Shown here piece by piece: positions 1 through 6,656 of a stretch of DNA of 64,000 bases. This DNA comes from Marinovum algicola (GTDB taxonomy: Bacteria; Pseudomonadota; Alphaproteobacteria; Rhodobacterales; Rhodobacteraceae): assembly GCF_900109145.1 (NCBI RefSeq), contig NZ_FNYY01000012.1, positions 62,001 to 126,000 on the forward strand, given 5' to 3'. A program made the translations under genes and the position numbers. Below the pieces are notes generated by a model. It had not been told where the DNA came from. It made no database searches and worked only from the letters and a program-made list of their open reading frames with translations. How positions within the stretch are numbered: the first letter of the stretch is position 1; each line of letters starts with the position of its first letter.

Positions 1-581
1 ATCACCGGAATCGAGACGGCGTTGGCCAGCGCCGCGGTGGCCTCGACGTTCGGGCCCTGCATCGCGCCGTCGCGATTGATGTCGGTATAGATGATTGCGG
101 CGACGCCGGCATCCTCGAAGCTCTGCGCCAGCTCGGTGACCTCGACATCGGTCTCTTCGGCCCAGCCCTTGGTGGCGACCATGCCGTTGCGGGCATCGAT
201 GCCGACGGCGACCTGACCGGGAAAGGCGCCGGCCGCTTCGCGCACCAGCTTGGGGTCTTCGACCGCGGCGGTGCCGAGGATGACCCGCGCCAACCCCTTG
301 TTGAGCCAGCTCTCGATCGTTTTCATGTCGCGGATGCCACCGCCCAGCTGGGTCGGCACGGCGGTTGCGGCGAGGATCGCCTCGACCGCGCCGGCATTGA
401 CCGGGCCGCCGACAAAGGCACCGTTGAGATCGACCAGATGCAGCCATTCACAGCCCGCCTCGACAAAGGACCGCGCCTGATCGGCGGGGTCGTCGTTGAA
501 GACGGTGGCCTTGTCCATGTCGCCGCGCAGCAGACGCACGGCCTTGCCGTCCTTGAGGTCGATGGCAGGGTAGAGGATCAT
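1..581 (-). CDS. hisA: HisA, phosphoribosylformimino-AICAR-phosphate isomerase (C-terminus cut by window edge)
   Basis: Cytoplasmic (beta/alpha)8-barrel enzyme of histidine biosynthesis that performs the Amadori-type isomerisation of ProFAR to PRFAR, the substrate of HisF/HisH. The reading frame opens with the family start [17 protein letters not shown], with the first catalytic aspartate at about residue 8 (AIDLKDG). It continues with [12 protein letters not shown] (a phosphate-binding strand) and [15 protein letters not shown], which carries the second catalytic aspartate. About 193 of the usual roughly 240 codons are present; the rest lies before position 1. The ATG at 581-579 is chosen because it gives the conserved N-terminus. 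The gene lies on the same strand as hisH but is separated from it by two oppositely oriented DUF2147 genes, so the two cannot share one uninterrupted short transcript in the usual compact arrangement. Confidence 0.95.
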   Translation of the reverse strand, partial: MILYPAIDLKDGKAVRLLRGDMDKATVFNDDPADQARSFVEAGCEWLHLVDLNGAFVGGPVNAGAVEAILAATAVPTQLGGGIRDMKTIESWLNKGLARVILGTAAVEDPKLVREAAGAFPGQVAVGIDARNGMVATKGWAEETDVEVTELAQSFEDAGVAAIIYTDINRDGAMQGPNVEATAALANAVSIPV

Positions 582-716
582 TGTCGCAAATACCTTCGGT
601 CGCAGTTCGGCGGCGTGTGGCACGTCACGTCGCGGAATGCAATGGACCCGACGTCACAGTTGCGCGGGAGGGCGCAAGGGTCGCAGGCTCAAGGCGCACT
701 CAGGGAGGAGACCGAG

Positions 717-1103
717 ATGAAAAGACTTGCACTGACCGTTGCCGCGCTGACGCTGGCGGCGGGGGCGGCCCTGGCCGATCCGGCCGAGGGCGTCTGGCAG
801 ACCCAGCCGGATGACGGGGCCTATGCCCATGTGACAATTGCCCCTTGCGGCCAGAGGCTTTGCGGCACGATCAGTCGCACCTTCAAGGGCAGTTCCGAAT
901 ACAATTCGCCGAACAAGGGCAAACAGCTGGTGATGGGGATGACGCCGCAGGGCAACGGCAAATACACCGGCAAGGTTTGGCGGCCGTCGAACGGCAAGAT
1001 ATACAACGGCAAGATGCAGGTGAGCGGAAAGACGCTCAAAATGTCCGGCTGCATCGCCGGCGGCCTGCTGTGCAGCTCTCAGGTCTGGACTCGACTCAAG
1101 TGA
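717..1103 (+). CDS. DUF2147-type secreted protein, copy 1
   Basis: A 128-residue exported protein of the DUF2147 family, whose biochemical role is unknown. It begins with a Sec signal peptide (MKRLALTVAALTLAAGAALA, predicted cleavage after ALA at about residue 20). The mature part has the family features: a GVWQT start, a cysteine pair around CGQRLCGTI, a GKQLVMGM loop, and a second cysteine pair near the C-terminus (SGCIAGGLLCSSQVW), consistent with a small beta-barrel stabilised by disulphides in the periplasm. The start at 717 is supported by a GGAGG ribosome site at 704-708 and by the signal peptide. It sits divergent from hisA and is followed 60 bp later by a paralogue with the same architecture, so the two probably arose by tandem duplication. 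Confidence 0.85.
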   Translation: MKRLALTVAALTLAAGAALADPAEGVWQTQPDDGAYAHVTIAPCGQRLCGTISRTFKGSSEYNSPNKGKQLVMGMTPQGNGKYTGKVWRPSNGKIYNGKMQVSGKTLKMSGCIAGGLLCSSQVWTRLK

Positions 1104-1163
1104 CCGGCATCATGAAGCAGGGGCGCGATCGGCGCGCCCCACGCTTCTGACAGGAGACCGGCC

Positions 1164-1565
1164 ATGGGCCGAGGTCTGAAACGCGCCGTTTGTCTTGGCG
1201 CTGTCATATGCACCCTGGCGGTTGCCGTTGGCGCCGATCCTCTGGTCGGGCTCTGGGCCTCGCCACCGGACGGCAAGGGCCAGACCGGCATCGTCCAGAT
1301 CAAACCCTGCGGCGACGCCTATTGCGGCACGCTGATCAAGGCCTTCGATCCGAACGGCAAGCAGATCGTCACCAAGAACGTCGGCAAACGCCTGCTCTGG
1401 GGGATGAAACCCATGGGCGGCGGCCTCTATGGCGAGGGACGGGTCTTCGTGCCGATCTTTGGTCGGGATTATCCGGCCGAGGTCACGCTTTCGGGAACGC
1501 GGATGACCGTGAAAGGCTGTGCCGCGCTGGTCTGCAAGGCGCAGAAATGGCGGCGCGCGCAATAG
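1164..1565 (+). CDS. DUF2147-type secreted protein, copy 2
   Basis: A 133-residue paralogue of the gene just upstream. It has an N-terminal signal peptide (about residues 1-24, ending in AVAVGA), then the DUF2147 pattern: LVGLWASP, the cysteine pair CGDAYCGTL, a KRLLWGM loop matching KQLVMGM of copy 1, and a C-terminal CAALVCKAQKW cysteine pair. These four conserved cysteines and the shared length support the family call, although the molecular function is unknown. An AGGAGA ribosome site lies at 1151-1156 before the ATG. It ends 3 bp before the stop codon of the convergent hisH gene, so the 3' ends of the two transcripts are nearly touching. Probable location is the periplasm. Confidence 0.85.
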   Translation: MGRGLKRAVCLGAVICTLAVAVGADPLVGLWASPPDGKGQTGIVQIKPCGDAYCGTLIKAFDPNGKQIVTKNVGKRLLWGMKPMGGGLYGEGRVFVPIFGRDYPAEVTLSGTRMTVKGCAALVCKAQKWRRAQ

Positions 1566-1568
1566 GCG

Positions 1569-2207
1569 TCAGGGGGCCCAGCGCAGGAAGTTGGCAATCA
1601 TGCGCAGCCCGTTGTCCTGGCTTTTCTCGGGGTGGAACTGCATGCCGACCATGGTGTCGCGCCCGATGACGGCGGTGACATCGCTGCCGTAATCCACATG
1701 CGCGATCCGTTCGCCCGGCTCGGTGACGCGGACGTGGTAGGAATGGACGAAATAGGCATGAGCGCCGGTCTCGATCCCGTCGAGCACCGGATGCGGGCTG
1801 TCGACCACCAGGTCGTTCCAGCCCATATGCGGCACCTTGAGCGCGGGATCGGTGGGGGCGATCCTGACCACCTCGCCGCCGATCCAGCCAAGGCCCGGCG
1901 TGTCCTCGTATTCGCGGCCCATCGTGGCCATCAGCTGCATGCCGACACAGATGCCCAGAAACGGGCGGCCCTGCACCTCGACCGCCTCGACCATGGCGTC
2001 ATACAGCCCGGAATGGCCTTTCAGTTCGCGCATGCAGGCGGGAAAGGCGCCATCGCCGGGCAGGACGATGCGGTCGGCCCGGGCGACGACATCGGCATCG
2101 CCGGTCACTACCACCTCGCCACCGCCGACCTCGCCCGCCATGCGCTGAAAGGCCTTCTCGGCAGAGTGAAGGTTGCCGGATTCGTAGTCGATGATTGCCG
2201 TGAGCAT
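1569..2207 (-). CDS. hisH: HisH, glutamine amidotransferase subunit of imidazole glycerol phosphate synthase
   Basis: Class I glutamine amidotransferase that hydrolyses glutamine and channels ammonia to HisF, forming imidazole glycerol phosphate and AICAR. The 212-residue length is typical. The triad is visible: Cys87 in LGICVGMQLM, His192 and Glu194 in MQFHPEKSQ. The oxyanion-strand region GDGAFPACM (about 51-59) and MGWNDL are also present. The ATG at 2207 gives the standard start MLTAIIDYESGNLHS; an upstream in-frame extension to 2249 lacks family similarity. In this cluster hisB lies 2.0 kb upstream on the same strand, separated by a GFA-type gene and by a regulator/membrane-protein pair that look inserted into the histidine locus. 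HisF would be expected beyond the window edge. Confidence 0.96.
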   Translation of the reverse strand: MLTAIIDYESGNLHSAEKAFQRMAGEVGGGEVVVTGDADVVARADRIVLPGDGAFPACMRELKGHSGLYDAMVEAVEVQGRPFLGICVGMQLMATMGREYEDTPGLGWIGGEVVRIAPTDPALKVPHMGWNDLVVDSPHPVLDGIETGAHAYFVHSYHVRVTEPGERIAHVDYGSDVTAVIGRDTMVGMQFHPEKSQDNGLRMIANFLRWAP

Positions 2208-2273
2208 GGGCCAGGTCCTTCGGATGGAACGGCGTGAGGGGTCGCGCAAATCGCCTGCGGGGTCAAGGGGCGG

Positions 2274-2873
2274 TCACCTGTCCGGTTCTGGCGGCGTGCC
2301 GATCCGGTCGAGCAGGGCCAGCACCGCGTCCTCGGGCGCGGGGCCGGGGCCGAAGCGCCCGGTCAGGATCAGCAGCGCAAACCCGTGAACCAGCGACCAG
2401 ACCTGGGTCTCGATGATCAGGGGGTCGGTGCCCGGCGGCACGAATGGCGCGCAGGCGTCGCGCAGGACCTGATAGGAGGGTGTGGAGCTCTCCCGCATGT
2501 CGGTGATCTTTTTGGAATGGGCGCGGAAGCTGAAGATCAGGTCATAAAGCGCCGGCTCTTCGCGGGCAAAGGCGAGATAGCCCTTGCAGATGCCGTGCAG
2601 CCGTCCGCGCGGCGTCTGCGGCCCGGCATCGGCGAAATCGAGCATGCGATGACGGAACCGGACAAAGCCCTCCTGCGCGATGGCCACCCGCAACCCGTCG
2701 ATCCCGTCGAAGTGATGCGCCGGCGCGGCATGGGACACGCCAGCCCGCGCCGCGCATTTGCGCAGGGTCAGCGCGTCGAGCCCGCCCTCCGTCAACAATT
2801 CTATGCCGGCTTCGATCAGCGCCTGGCGCAGGTTGCCGTGATGGTGGCTGGCCTTGTCTTTGGTGTCGCTCAT
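2274..2873 (-). CDS. TetR/AcrR-family transcriptional regulator
   Basis: A 199-residue one-component regulator. The N-terminal TetR DNA-binding domain covers about residues 12-60, with the helix-turn-helix in LTLRKCAARAGVSHAAPAHHF (35-56), split here for its recognition helix SHAAPAHHF. The C-terminal two-thirds is an all-helical ligand-binding and dimerisation domain of the type that follows WHG/TetR_C_33-like regulators (AREEPALYDLIFSF is the most typical stretch). It is transcribed divergently from the DUF2306 membrane-protein gene, and the 108-bp gap between them holds two inverted repeats that are the obvious operators. The simplest reading is autorepression plus repression of the membrane protein, released by an unknown, probably hydrophobic, ligand. 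The ligand cannot be read from the sequence. Confidence 0.9.
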   Translation of the reverse strand: MSDTKDKASHHHGNLRQALIEAGIELLTEGGLDALTLRKCAARAGVSHAAPAHHFDGIDGLRVAIAQEGFVRFRHRMLDFADAGPQTPRGRLHGICKGYLAFAREEPALYDLIFSFRAHSKKITDMRESSTPSYQVLRDACAPFVPPGTDPLIIETQVWSLVHGFALLILTGRFGPGPAPEDAVLALLDRIGTPPEPDR

Positions 2874-2895
2874 GCAGGCCGGATAAGCGGCTGGG

Positions 2896-2908
2896 TTGAC
2901 AGCGTCAA
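2896..2908. promoter_or_regulatory. 13-bp palindrome TTGAC-AGC-GTCAA beside the main operator
   Basis: A short perfect inverted repeat, TTGACAGCGTCAA, whose TTGAC/GTCAA ends are identical to the outer ends of the 27-bp palindrome 13 bp away. It may be a second, weaker site for the same TetR-family regulator, or an arm that extends the binding region over the regulator's own promoter. Only the sequence match supports this. Confidence 0.5.
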
Positions 2909-2921
2909 GCGACTCGCATAA

Positions 2922-2948
2922 TTGACAGTGTAAAGTTTACACCGTCAA
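2922..2948. promoter_or_regulatory. Near-perfect 27-bp palindrome, candidate TetR operator
   Basis: The stretch reads TTGACAGTGTAAA then GTTTACACCGTCAA; the two arms match except for one A/G position and the central base. It lies in the divergent gap between the TetR-family gene and the DUF2306 gene, about 35 bp before the DUF2306 start. Palindromes of this size are typical TetR-dimer sites. The TTGAC at the left arm could also serve as a -35 element for the rightward gene, so repressor binding would block RNA polymerase. The assignment to this TetR protein is inferred from position. Confidence 0.75.
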
Positions 2949-2981
2949 GCTACACGACGATCTGCATGAGGAGGCCCTGCA

Positions 2982-3599
2982 ATGCCCACCACCTGGACGA
3001 CAAGAGCCCGCATTTTTCTGTTCTGGTTTCTGCCGCTCGCGGTGGCGCTGGTGTCCTGGCGGTTCATCCCGCTGGGGGTGGAGGCCACGATGAACTTCAT
3101 GGCACATCACCTGGAGGGCCGGGCGCTGGCGCTCTATGCGCATATCGGGATCGCGCCGCTGGTGCTGGCACTGGTGCCCTTTCAGGTCAGCCCTCGTCTG
3201 CGGGCCTGGTGGCCCGCGTTGCATCGCTGGACCGGCCGGGCCTATGCGCTGGGCGTGCTGGTGTCTGGGGTGGCCGCGCTGTCGCTGGCGGCGCATTCGT
3301 CGGCCGGGCGCGTTGCCGGACTGGGCTTTGGCCTGCTGGGCCTGCTCTGGATCGCGATCACCGCCCAGGCGGTGCGGCTGGCGATGTTGCGCCGGATCGC
3401 CGCGCACCGGGTCTGGATGATCCGGTCGGCGGCGCTGACTCTGGCCGCCGTCACGCTACGGCTGGAGTTGCCGATCCTGGTGGGAGTGCTAGGCTTCGAA
3501 CAGGGATATCCGATTGTCGCATGGTCCTGCTGGGTGCCGAACCTGATCGTCGCGGAATGGATCATCCGACGGCAGCAGAAGGGAGCGCTGCGCGCCTGA
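2982..3599 (+). CDS. DUF2306 family integral membrane protein
   Basis: A 205-residue protein made mainly of hydrophobic helices: roughly residues 9-27, 50-68, 87-105, 109-132 and 144-190. Sequence features of the DUF2306 family are visible: HIGIAPLVLALVPFQ, the LHRWTGRAYALGV segment with its HRxxGR pattern, and AAHRVWMIRSAALT, where the conserved His and Arg residues lie at helix ends. The function of the family is unknown; it is often found next to TetR-type regulators, as here. It sits in the inner membrane. An AGGAGG ribosome site at 2968-2973 supports the ATG at 2982. The gene is divergent from the TetR regulator with palindromic operators between, so it is probably the regulator's main target. 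Confidence 0.8.
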   Translation: MPTTWTTRARIFLFWFLPLAVALVSWRFIPLGVEATMNFMAHHLEGRALALYAHIGIAPLVLALVPFQVSPRLRAWWPALHRWTGRAYALGVLVSGVAALSLAAHSSAGRVAGLGFGLLGLLWIAITAQAVRLAMLRRIAAHRVWMIRSAALTLAAVTLRLELPILVGVLGFEQGYPIVAWSCWVPNLIVAEWIIRRQQKGALRA

Positions 3600-3608
3600 T
3601 CGCGGCGC

Positions 3609-4091
3609 TTAGCGCAGGTGGAGGATGTGGTCGAAGATCTCGGGTTCGAGCGGCGTGCCGTCAACGGTGGCGGCATGCTGGCGGAAGGCCTTGAAGCCGG
3701 CCGGCACAAAGGCGGCAAAGGTGGCGCTGTCGAGAAAGATGTATTTGCTGTTCTCGGGGGTGAACTCGAACCAGCCGGGATCATCGAAGGTCCCGGCATA
3801 GACGCCCAGCCTGTCCGGCCAGCGCGAAAAGGTCAGGTGGGTCTTGGTGCCGCAGGTGTCGCAGAAATGCACCTGAACATCCTGGCCACTGCCCTCGGAG
3901 ACATGGGTATAGACCTTGGGGCTGCCCCGGGTGATCGCAAAGACGGGCAAATCAAAGATCGGCTCCACCATGCCGGATGTCCCGGTGGCGCGCTGGCAGA
4001 AATGGCAGAAACAGGCCGTGACCCAGAGCGGGGGCGCGGTGACGTGATAGCGCAGCGCGCCACAAAGGCAGCCGCCCGGTTGATCGGTCAT
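3609..4091 (-). CDS. GFA-family zinc protein (glutathione-dependent formaldehyde-activating enzyme-like)
   Basis: A 160-residue cytoplasmic protein with the GFA / CENP-V fold. The zinc-binding cysteines are all present: GCLCGALRY (Cys8, Cys10), CFCHFCQRATG (Cys27, Cys29, Cys32) and FCDTCGTKT (Cys77, Cys80). Family members are usually named glutathione-dependent formaldehyde-activating enzyme-like, but most have no proven reaction, so the name should be read as a fold label. The ATG at 4091 gives MTDQPGGCLCG; longer forms add a non-conserved, arginine-rich extension. It is convergent with the DUF2306 gene (9-bp gap) and on the same strand as hisB, with no clear functional tie to histidine synthesis. 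Confidence 0.85.
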   Translation of the reverse strand: MTDQPGGCLCGALRYHVTAPPLWVTACFCHFCQRATGTSGMVEPIFDLPVFAITRGSPKVYTHVSEGSGQDVQVHFCDTCGTKTHLTFSRWPDRLGVYAGTFDDPGWFEFTPENSKYIFLDSATFAAFVPAGFKAFRQHAATVDGTPLEPEIFDHILHLR

Positions 4092-4232
4092 GGTGTCTCG
4101 CCTTTTCGATGACGGTCCCGCCGCCAGACTGGCATGCGCCATGCGGCTGTGACAACCGGTATCACCCGGCCCGTGCCGCACGGGATCGCCCGCCCCGGCG
4201 GCCTCGCGGCGGACCGCGACCGTTTGCCCTGG

Positions 4233-4820
4233 CTAAAGCGCGCCTTTGGTCGAGGGGATCGCATCGGCCTTGCGCGGGTCGAGTTCGACCGCCTCGCGCA
4301 GGGCGCGGGCGACGGATTTGAAGGCGGCTTCGGTGATGTGGTGGCTGTTGAGCCCGTGCAGCGCATCGATGTGCAGCGTGATGCCGCCATGGGTCGACAG
4401 CGCCTGAAAGAATTCACGCACCAGTTCGGTGTCGAAAGTGCCGATCTTGGGGCTGGGCAGGTCGACATTCCAGATCAGGAAGGGCCGTGCCGACAGGTCC
4501 AGCGCCGCACGCACCAGCGCATCGTCCATCGGCAGAAGGCAGGCGCCATAGCGGCGAATGCCGGTCTTGTTGCCCAGCGCCTGAACCAGCGCCTGACCGA
4601 TGGCGATGCCGGTGTCCTCGACGGTGTGGTGATCGTCGATATGCAGGTCGCCTTCGGCGCGGATCGTCATGTCGATCAGCGAGTGCCGCGACAATTGGTC
4701 GAGCATGTGGTCGAAGAACCCCACGCCGGTCTGGTTGTCATAGGCCCCGGTGCCGTCGAGATCGAGGGTGACGGAAATGCTGGTTTCGGCGGTCTGGCGG
4801 GTGATCGTGGCTGTGCGCAT
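4233..4820 (-). CDS. hisB: HisB, imidazoleglycerol-phosphate dehydratase
   Basis: Manganese-dependent dehydratase converting imidazole glycerol phosphate to imidazole acetol phosphate. The 195-residue monofunctional form (no histidinol-phosphatase domain) is typical of alphaproteobacteria. Metal-binding histidine clusters are seen in [13 protein letters not shown], in [12 protein letters not shown] and, in the duplicated second half, in [15 protein letters not shown], the two halves reflecting the internal repeat of this fold. The ATG at 4820 fits the family start. HisB oligomerises in the cytoplasm. In related genomes hisB, hisH and hisA are close neighbours; here a GFA-type gene and a TetR/DUF2306 module lie between hisB and hisH. 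Confidence 0.96.
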   Translation of the reverse strand: MRTATITRQTAETSISVTLDLDGTGAYDNQTGVGFFDHMLDQLSRHSLIDMTIRAEGDLHIDDHHTVEDTGIAIGQALVQALGNKTGIRRYGACLLPMDDALVRAALDLSARPFLIWNVDLPSPKIGTFDTELVREFFQALSTHGGITLHIDALHGLNSHHITEAAFKSVARALREAVELDPRKADAIPSTKGAL

Positions 4821-4968
4821 CTGGCTCGTCCTTCAAAGTCAGCGCCTTATAGGCCGGGGCGGGCAGGGCTCCAAGAGGGCCGTCACCGGTTTTCGCCGCT
4901 TGTGCGCGCCGGGCCACTGTGCCAGCCTCTGGCCTGCCGAGCACGGCGCGAACCAGTGAGGAATGCCG

Positions 4969-5208
4969 ATGACCACCTGCGTCTTTGTCCAGTTGCGTTG
5001 CAAGCCGGGGACCACCTACAAGGTGGCCGAGGAGATCGTGCTGCGGGAAATCCACTCGGAACTCTATTCCACCAGCGGCGATTTCGACCTGATGCTCAAG
5101 CTCTACATCCCCGAAAGCGAGGATGTCGGCAAATACATCAACGATCACCTGCTCGACATTGCCGGCATCGAACGCTCGCGCACCACGCTGACCTTCAAGG
5201 CGTTCTGA
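4969..5208 (+). CDS. Stand-alone Lrp/AsnC ligand-binding (RAM) domain protein
   Basis: A 79-residue protein consisting only of the Lrp/AsnC C-terminal ligand-binding domain: an alpha/beta sandwich with the pattern CVFVQLRCKPGTTYKVAEEI, the turn STSGDFDLMLKLYI and the ending GIERSRTTLTFKAF. There is no DNA-binding helix-turn-helix before it. Such single-domain proteins assemble into rings and are thought to sense amino acids or modulate full-length Lrp-type regulators, but no specific partner is visible. An ATG at 4963 is also in frame; 4969 is preferred because the GAGGA at 4958-4962 is then correctly spaced (6 bp), whereas it abuts 4963. The gene stands alone between hisB (divergent) and the tRNA-Gly pair. 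Confidence 0.8.
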   Translation: MTTCVFVQLRCKPGTTYKVAEEIVLREIHSELYSTSGDFDLMLKLYIPESEDVGKYINDHLLDIAGIERSRTTLTFKAF

Positions 5209-5290
5209 GGCGGCGCGGCCGCGACTGGAGCGGAAAACAGCGGTTACCTGGCCCCGTAGGGCAATTCTTTTTGATCTGATCGAGTGAGTT

Positions 5291-5365
5291 TGGAGCGGGC
5301 GAGGCGATTCGAACGCCCGACCCTAACCTTGGCAAGGTTATGCTCTACCCCTGAGCTACGCCCGC
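5291..5365 (-). tRNA. tRNA-Gly (anticodon GCC), copy 1
   Basis: On the minus strand the sequence folds as a standard cloverleaf: acceptor GCGGGCG paired with CGCCCGC, D-arm GTAGCTCAGGGGTAGAGC, anticodon loop CTTGCCAAG (anticodon GCC), and T-arm GGGCGTTCGAATCGCCT. The discriminator is T, followed by an encoded CCA (5291-5293). The length is 75 nt including CCA. An identical gene follows. Confidence 0.97.
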
Positions 5366-5399
5366 ATCCGTTTGGCCATCTCTGGCCTGGGGTTCCCTA

Positions 5400-5474
5400 T
5401 GGAGCGGGCGAGGCGATTCGAACGCCCGACCCTAACCTTGGCAAGGTTATGCTCTACCCCTGAGCTACGCCCGC
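5400..5474 (-). tRNA. tRNA-Gly (anticodon GCC), copy 2
   Basis: Exact duplicate of the preceding tRNA gene, including the encoded CCA, with 34 bp between the copies. On the minus strand this is the promoter-proximal copy. A tandem pair raises dosage of the GCC-reading tRNA-Gly, which fits the heavy use of GGC and GGT glycine codons in this high-GC genome. Confidence 0.97.
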
Positions 5475-5695
5475 ATATCCATGGGTGTGGCGGATTTATA
5501 AACTGTTGGCGCGGCCTGCAAGCGGAAAATGCCGGCGCGGGGCAAAAAAGCGCCGAAACCGGGACCGGGGCGAATATATGGCGCCGCGCGCCGTGCCGGA
5601 TGCGGCTTTCTTATCCGGGGTCGATCGGGTAGCTGCGGGCGAAAATGCGACGGCGGCAGCGGCGCCGGGAATTGGCAAGGCAAAAGAGGGGCATC

Positions 5696-6583
5696 ATGGT
5701 GGAGCAGACCGCGCGACGGCGCCTCAACAAGGCTGCGGGGCTGGCCTCGGTTGGTGTGGCCGGGGTTCTCGTGCTGGCCAAGCTATGGGCCTTTGCCGCC
5801 ACCGGATCATTGGCGATCGCCGCCTCGGCTGCGGACAGCGCGCTGGATCTGCTGGTGTCCGCCACTGCCTTCATGGCGATTCTCTATGCGGCGCGGCCGC
5901 CCGATGCCGATCATGCCTTTGGCCACAGCTCGGCCGAAGACCTCGCGGCGCTGGCCCAGTCGGTCGCGATCTCGGTGGCCGGCGTGGCCATCGGGCTTTC
6001 GGCCTTTGCCCGGTTTTCGGCAGACGCGCCGCCGGTGCTGCGGGCCGAGGGGCTGGGGCTGGCCATCATGGGCGGGTCGTTCGCTCTGACCCTGGCGCTG
6101 GTGTTGTTTCAGCGCTGGGTGGCGCGGCGTACCGGCAATCGCATCGTCGCGGCCGACAGCCTGCATTATCTCGGCGACCTGATTCCCAATCTCGGCGCCA
6201 TCCTCTCATTGCTCGCGGCGCGCTATCTCGGCGTGGTCATCGTCGACACGCTTGTCGCGCTTCTGGCGGCGGCGCTGATGATCATCGGCGCCGCGCGGAT
6301 CGCGAAGCAGGCCGTCGATTCGCTGATGGACCGCAAGGCGCCCGATGCCATCGAGGGGATCATCGCGGCGCTGGCACGCGATCACCCCGGCGTGCGCGAT
6401 TTTCACGACCTCAAGACGCGGATGGCCGGCTCTCAGATCTTTGTCGTGCTGCATATCGAGTTGGACGGCGATCAATCGCTGCGCGAAGCGCATGACATTG
6501 GCGCCGATCTCCGCCAGAAAATCCTCGCCGCCTGCCCGAATGCCGATGTCACAATCCACAAGGACGTCTGGCAGGGCGGGTGA
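5696..6583 (+). CDS. Cation diffusion facilitator (CDF) metal transporter
   Basis: A 295-residue inner-membrane metal/proton antiporter of the CDF family, FieF-like, expected to export divalent Zn, Fe, Mn or similar ions. It has six predicted membrane helices in residues about 12-185, then a cytoplasmic C-terminal domain (about 200-295) with the usual ferredoxin-like fold (HHxD-poor version ending ADVTIHKDVW). The intramembrane metal site is visible as Asp47 and Asp51 (AADSALD) and His157 and Asp161 (SLHYLGD); HSSAED at 77-82 matches the family HxxxED motif. The ATG at 5696 is preceded by AGAGGGG. It stands alone and is followed by a strong bidirectional terminator shared with pyruvate carboxylase. 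The exact metal cannot be decided here. Confidence 0.9.
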   Translation: MVEQTARRRLNKAAGLASVGVAGVLVLAKLWAFAATGSLAIAASAADSALDLLVSATAFMAILYAARPPDADHAFGHSSAEDLAALAQSVAISVAGVAIGLSAFARFSADAPPVLRAEGLGLAIMGGSFALTLALVLFQRWVARRTGNRIVAADSLHYLGDLIPNLGAILSLLAARYLGVVIVDTLVALLAAALMIIGAARIAKQAVDSLMDRKAPDAIEGIIAALARDHPGVRDFHDLKTRMAGSQIFVVLHIELDGDQSLREAHDIGADLRQKILAACPNADVTIHKDVWQGG

Positions 6584-6605
6584 GTTGACGCCGAAACCAT
6601 GAAAA

Positions 6606-6633
6606 ACGCCCCCGCAGAGTGCTGCGGGGGCGT
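6606..6633. terminator. Bidirectional intrinsic terminator between CDF gene and pyc
   Basis: A 12-bp perfect stem, ACGCCCCCGCAG / CTGCGGGGGCGT, with a 4-nt loop (6618-6621). It is followed by CGTTTTC on the plus strand and by a run of five T on the minus strand, so it can end both converging transcripts. Confidence 0.92.
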
Positions 6634-6656
6634 CGTTTTCGGGATATAGGGGGCCG

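Noticed and set aside
5291-5474. Tandem tRNA-Gly copies as a possible att duplication
   Set aside because: Both copies are complete and there is no integrase or foreign gene between them; simple tandem duplication explains them.
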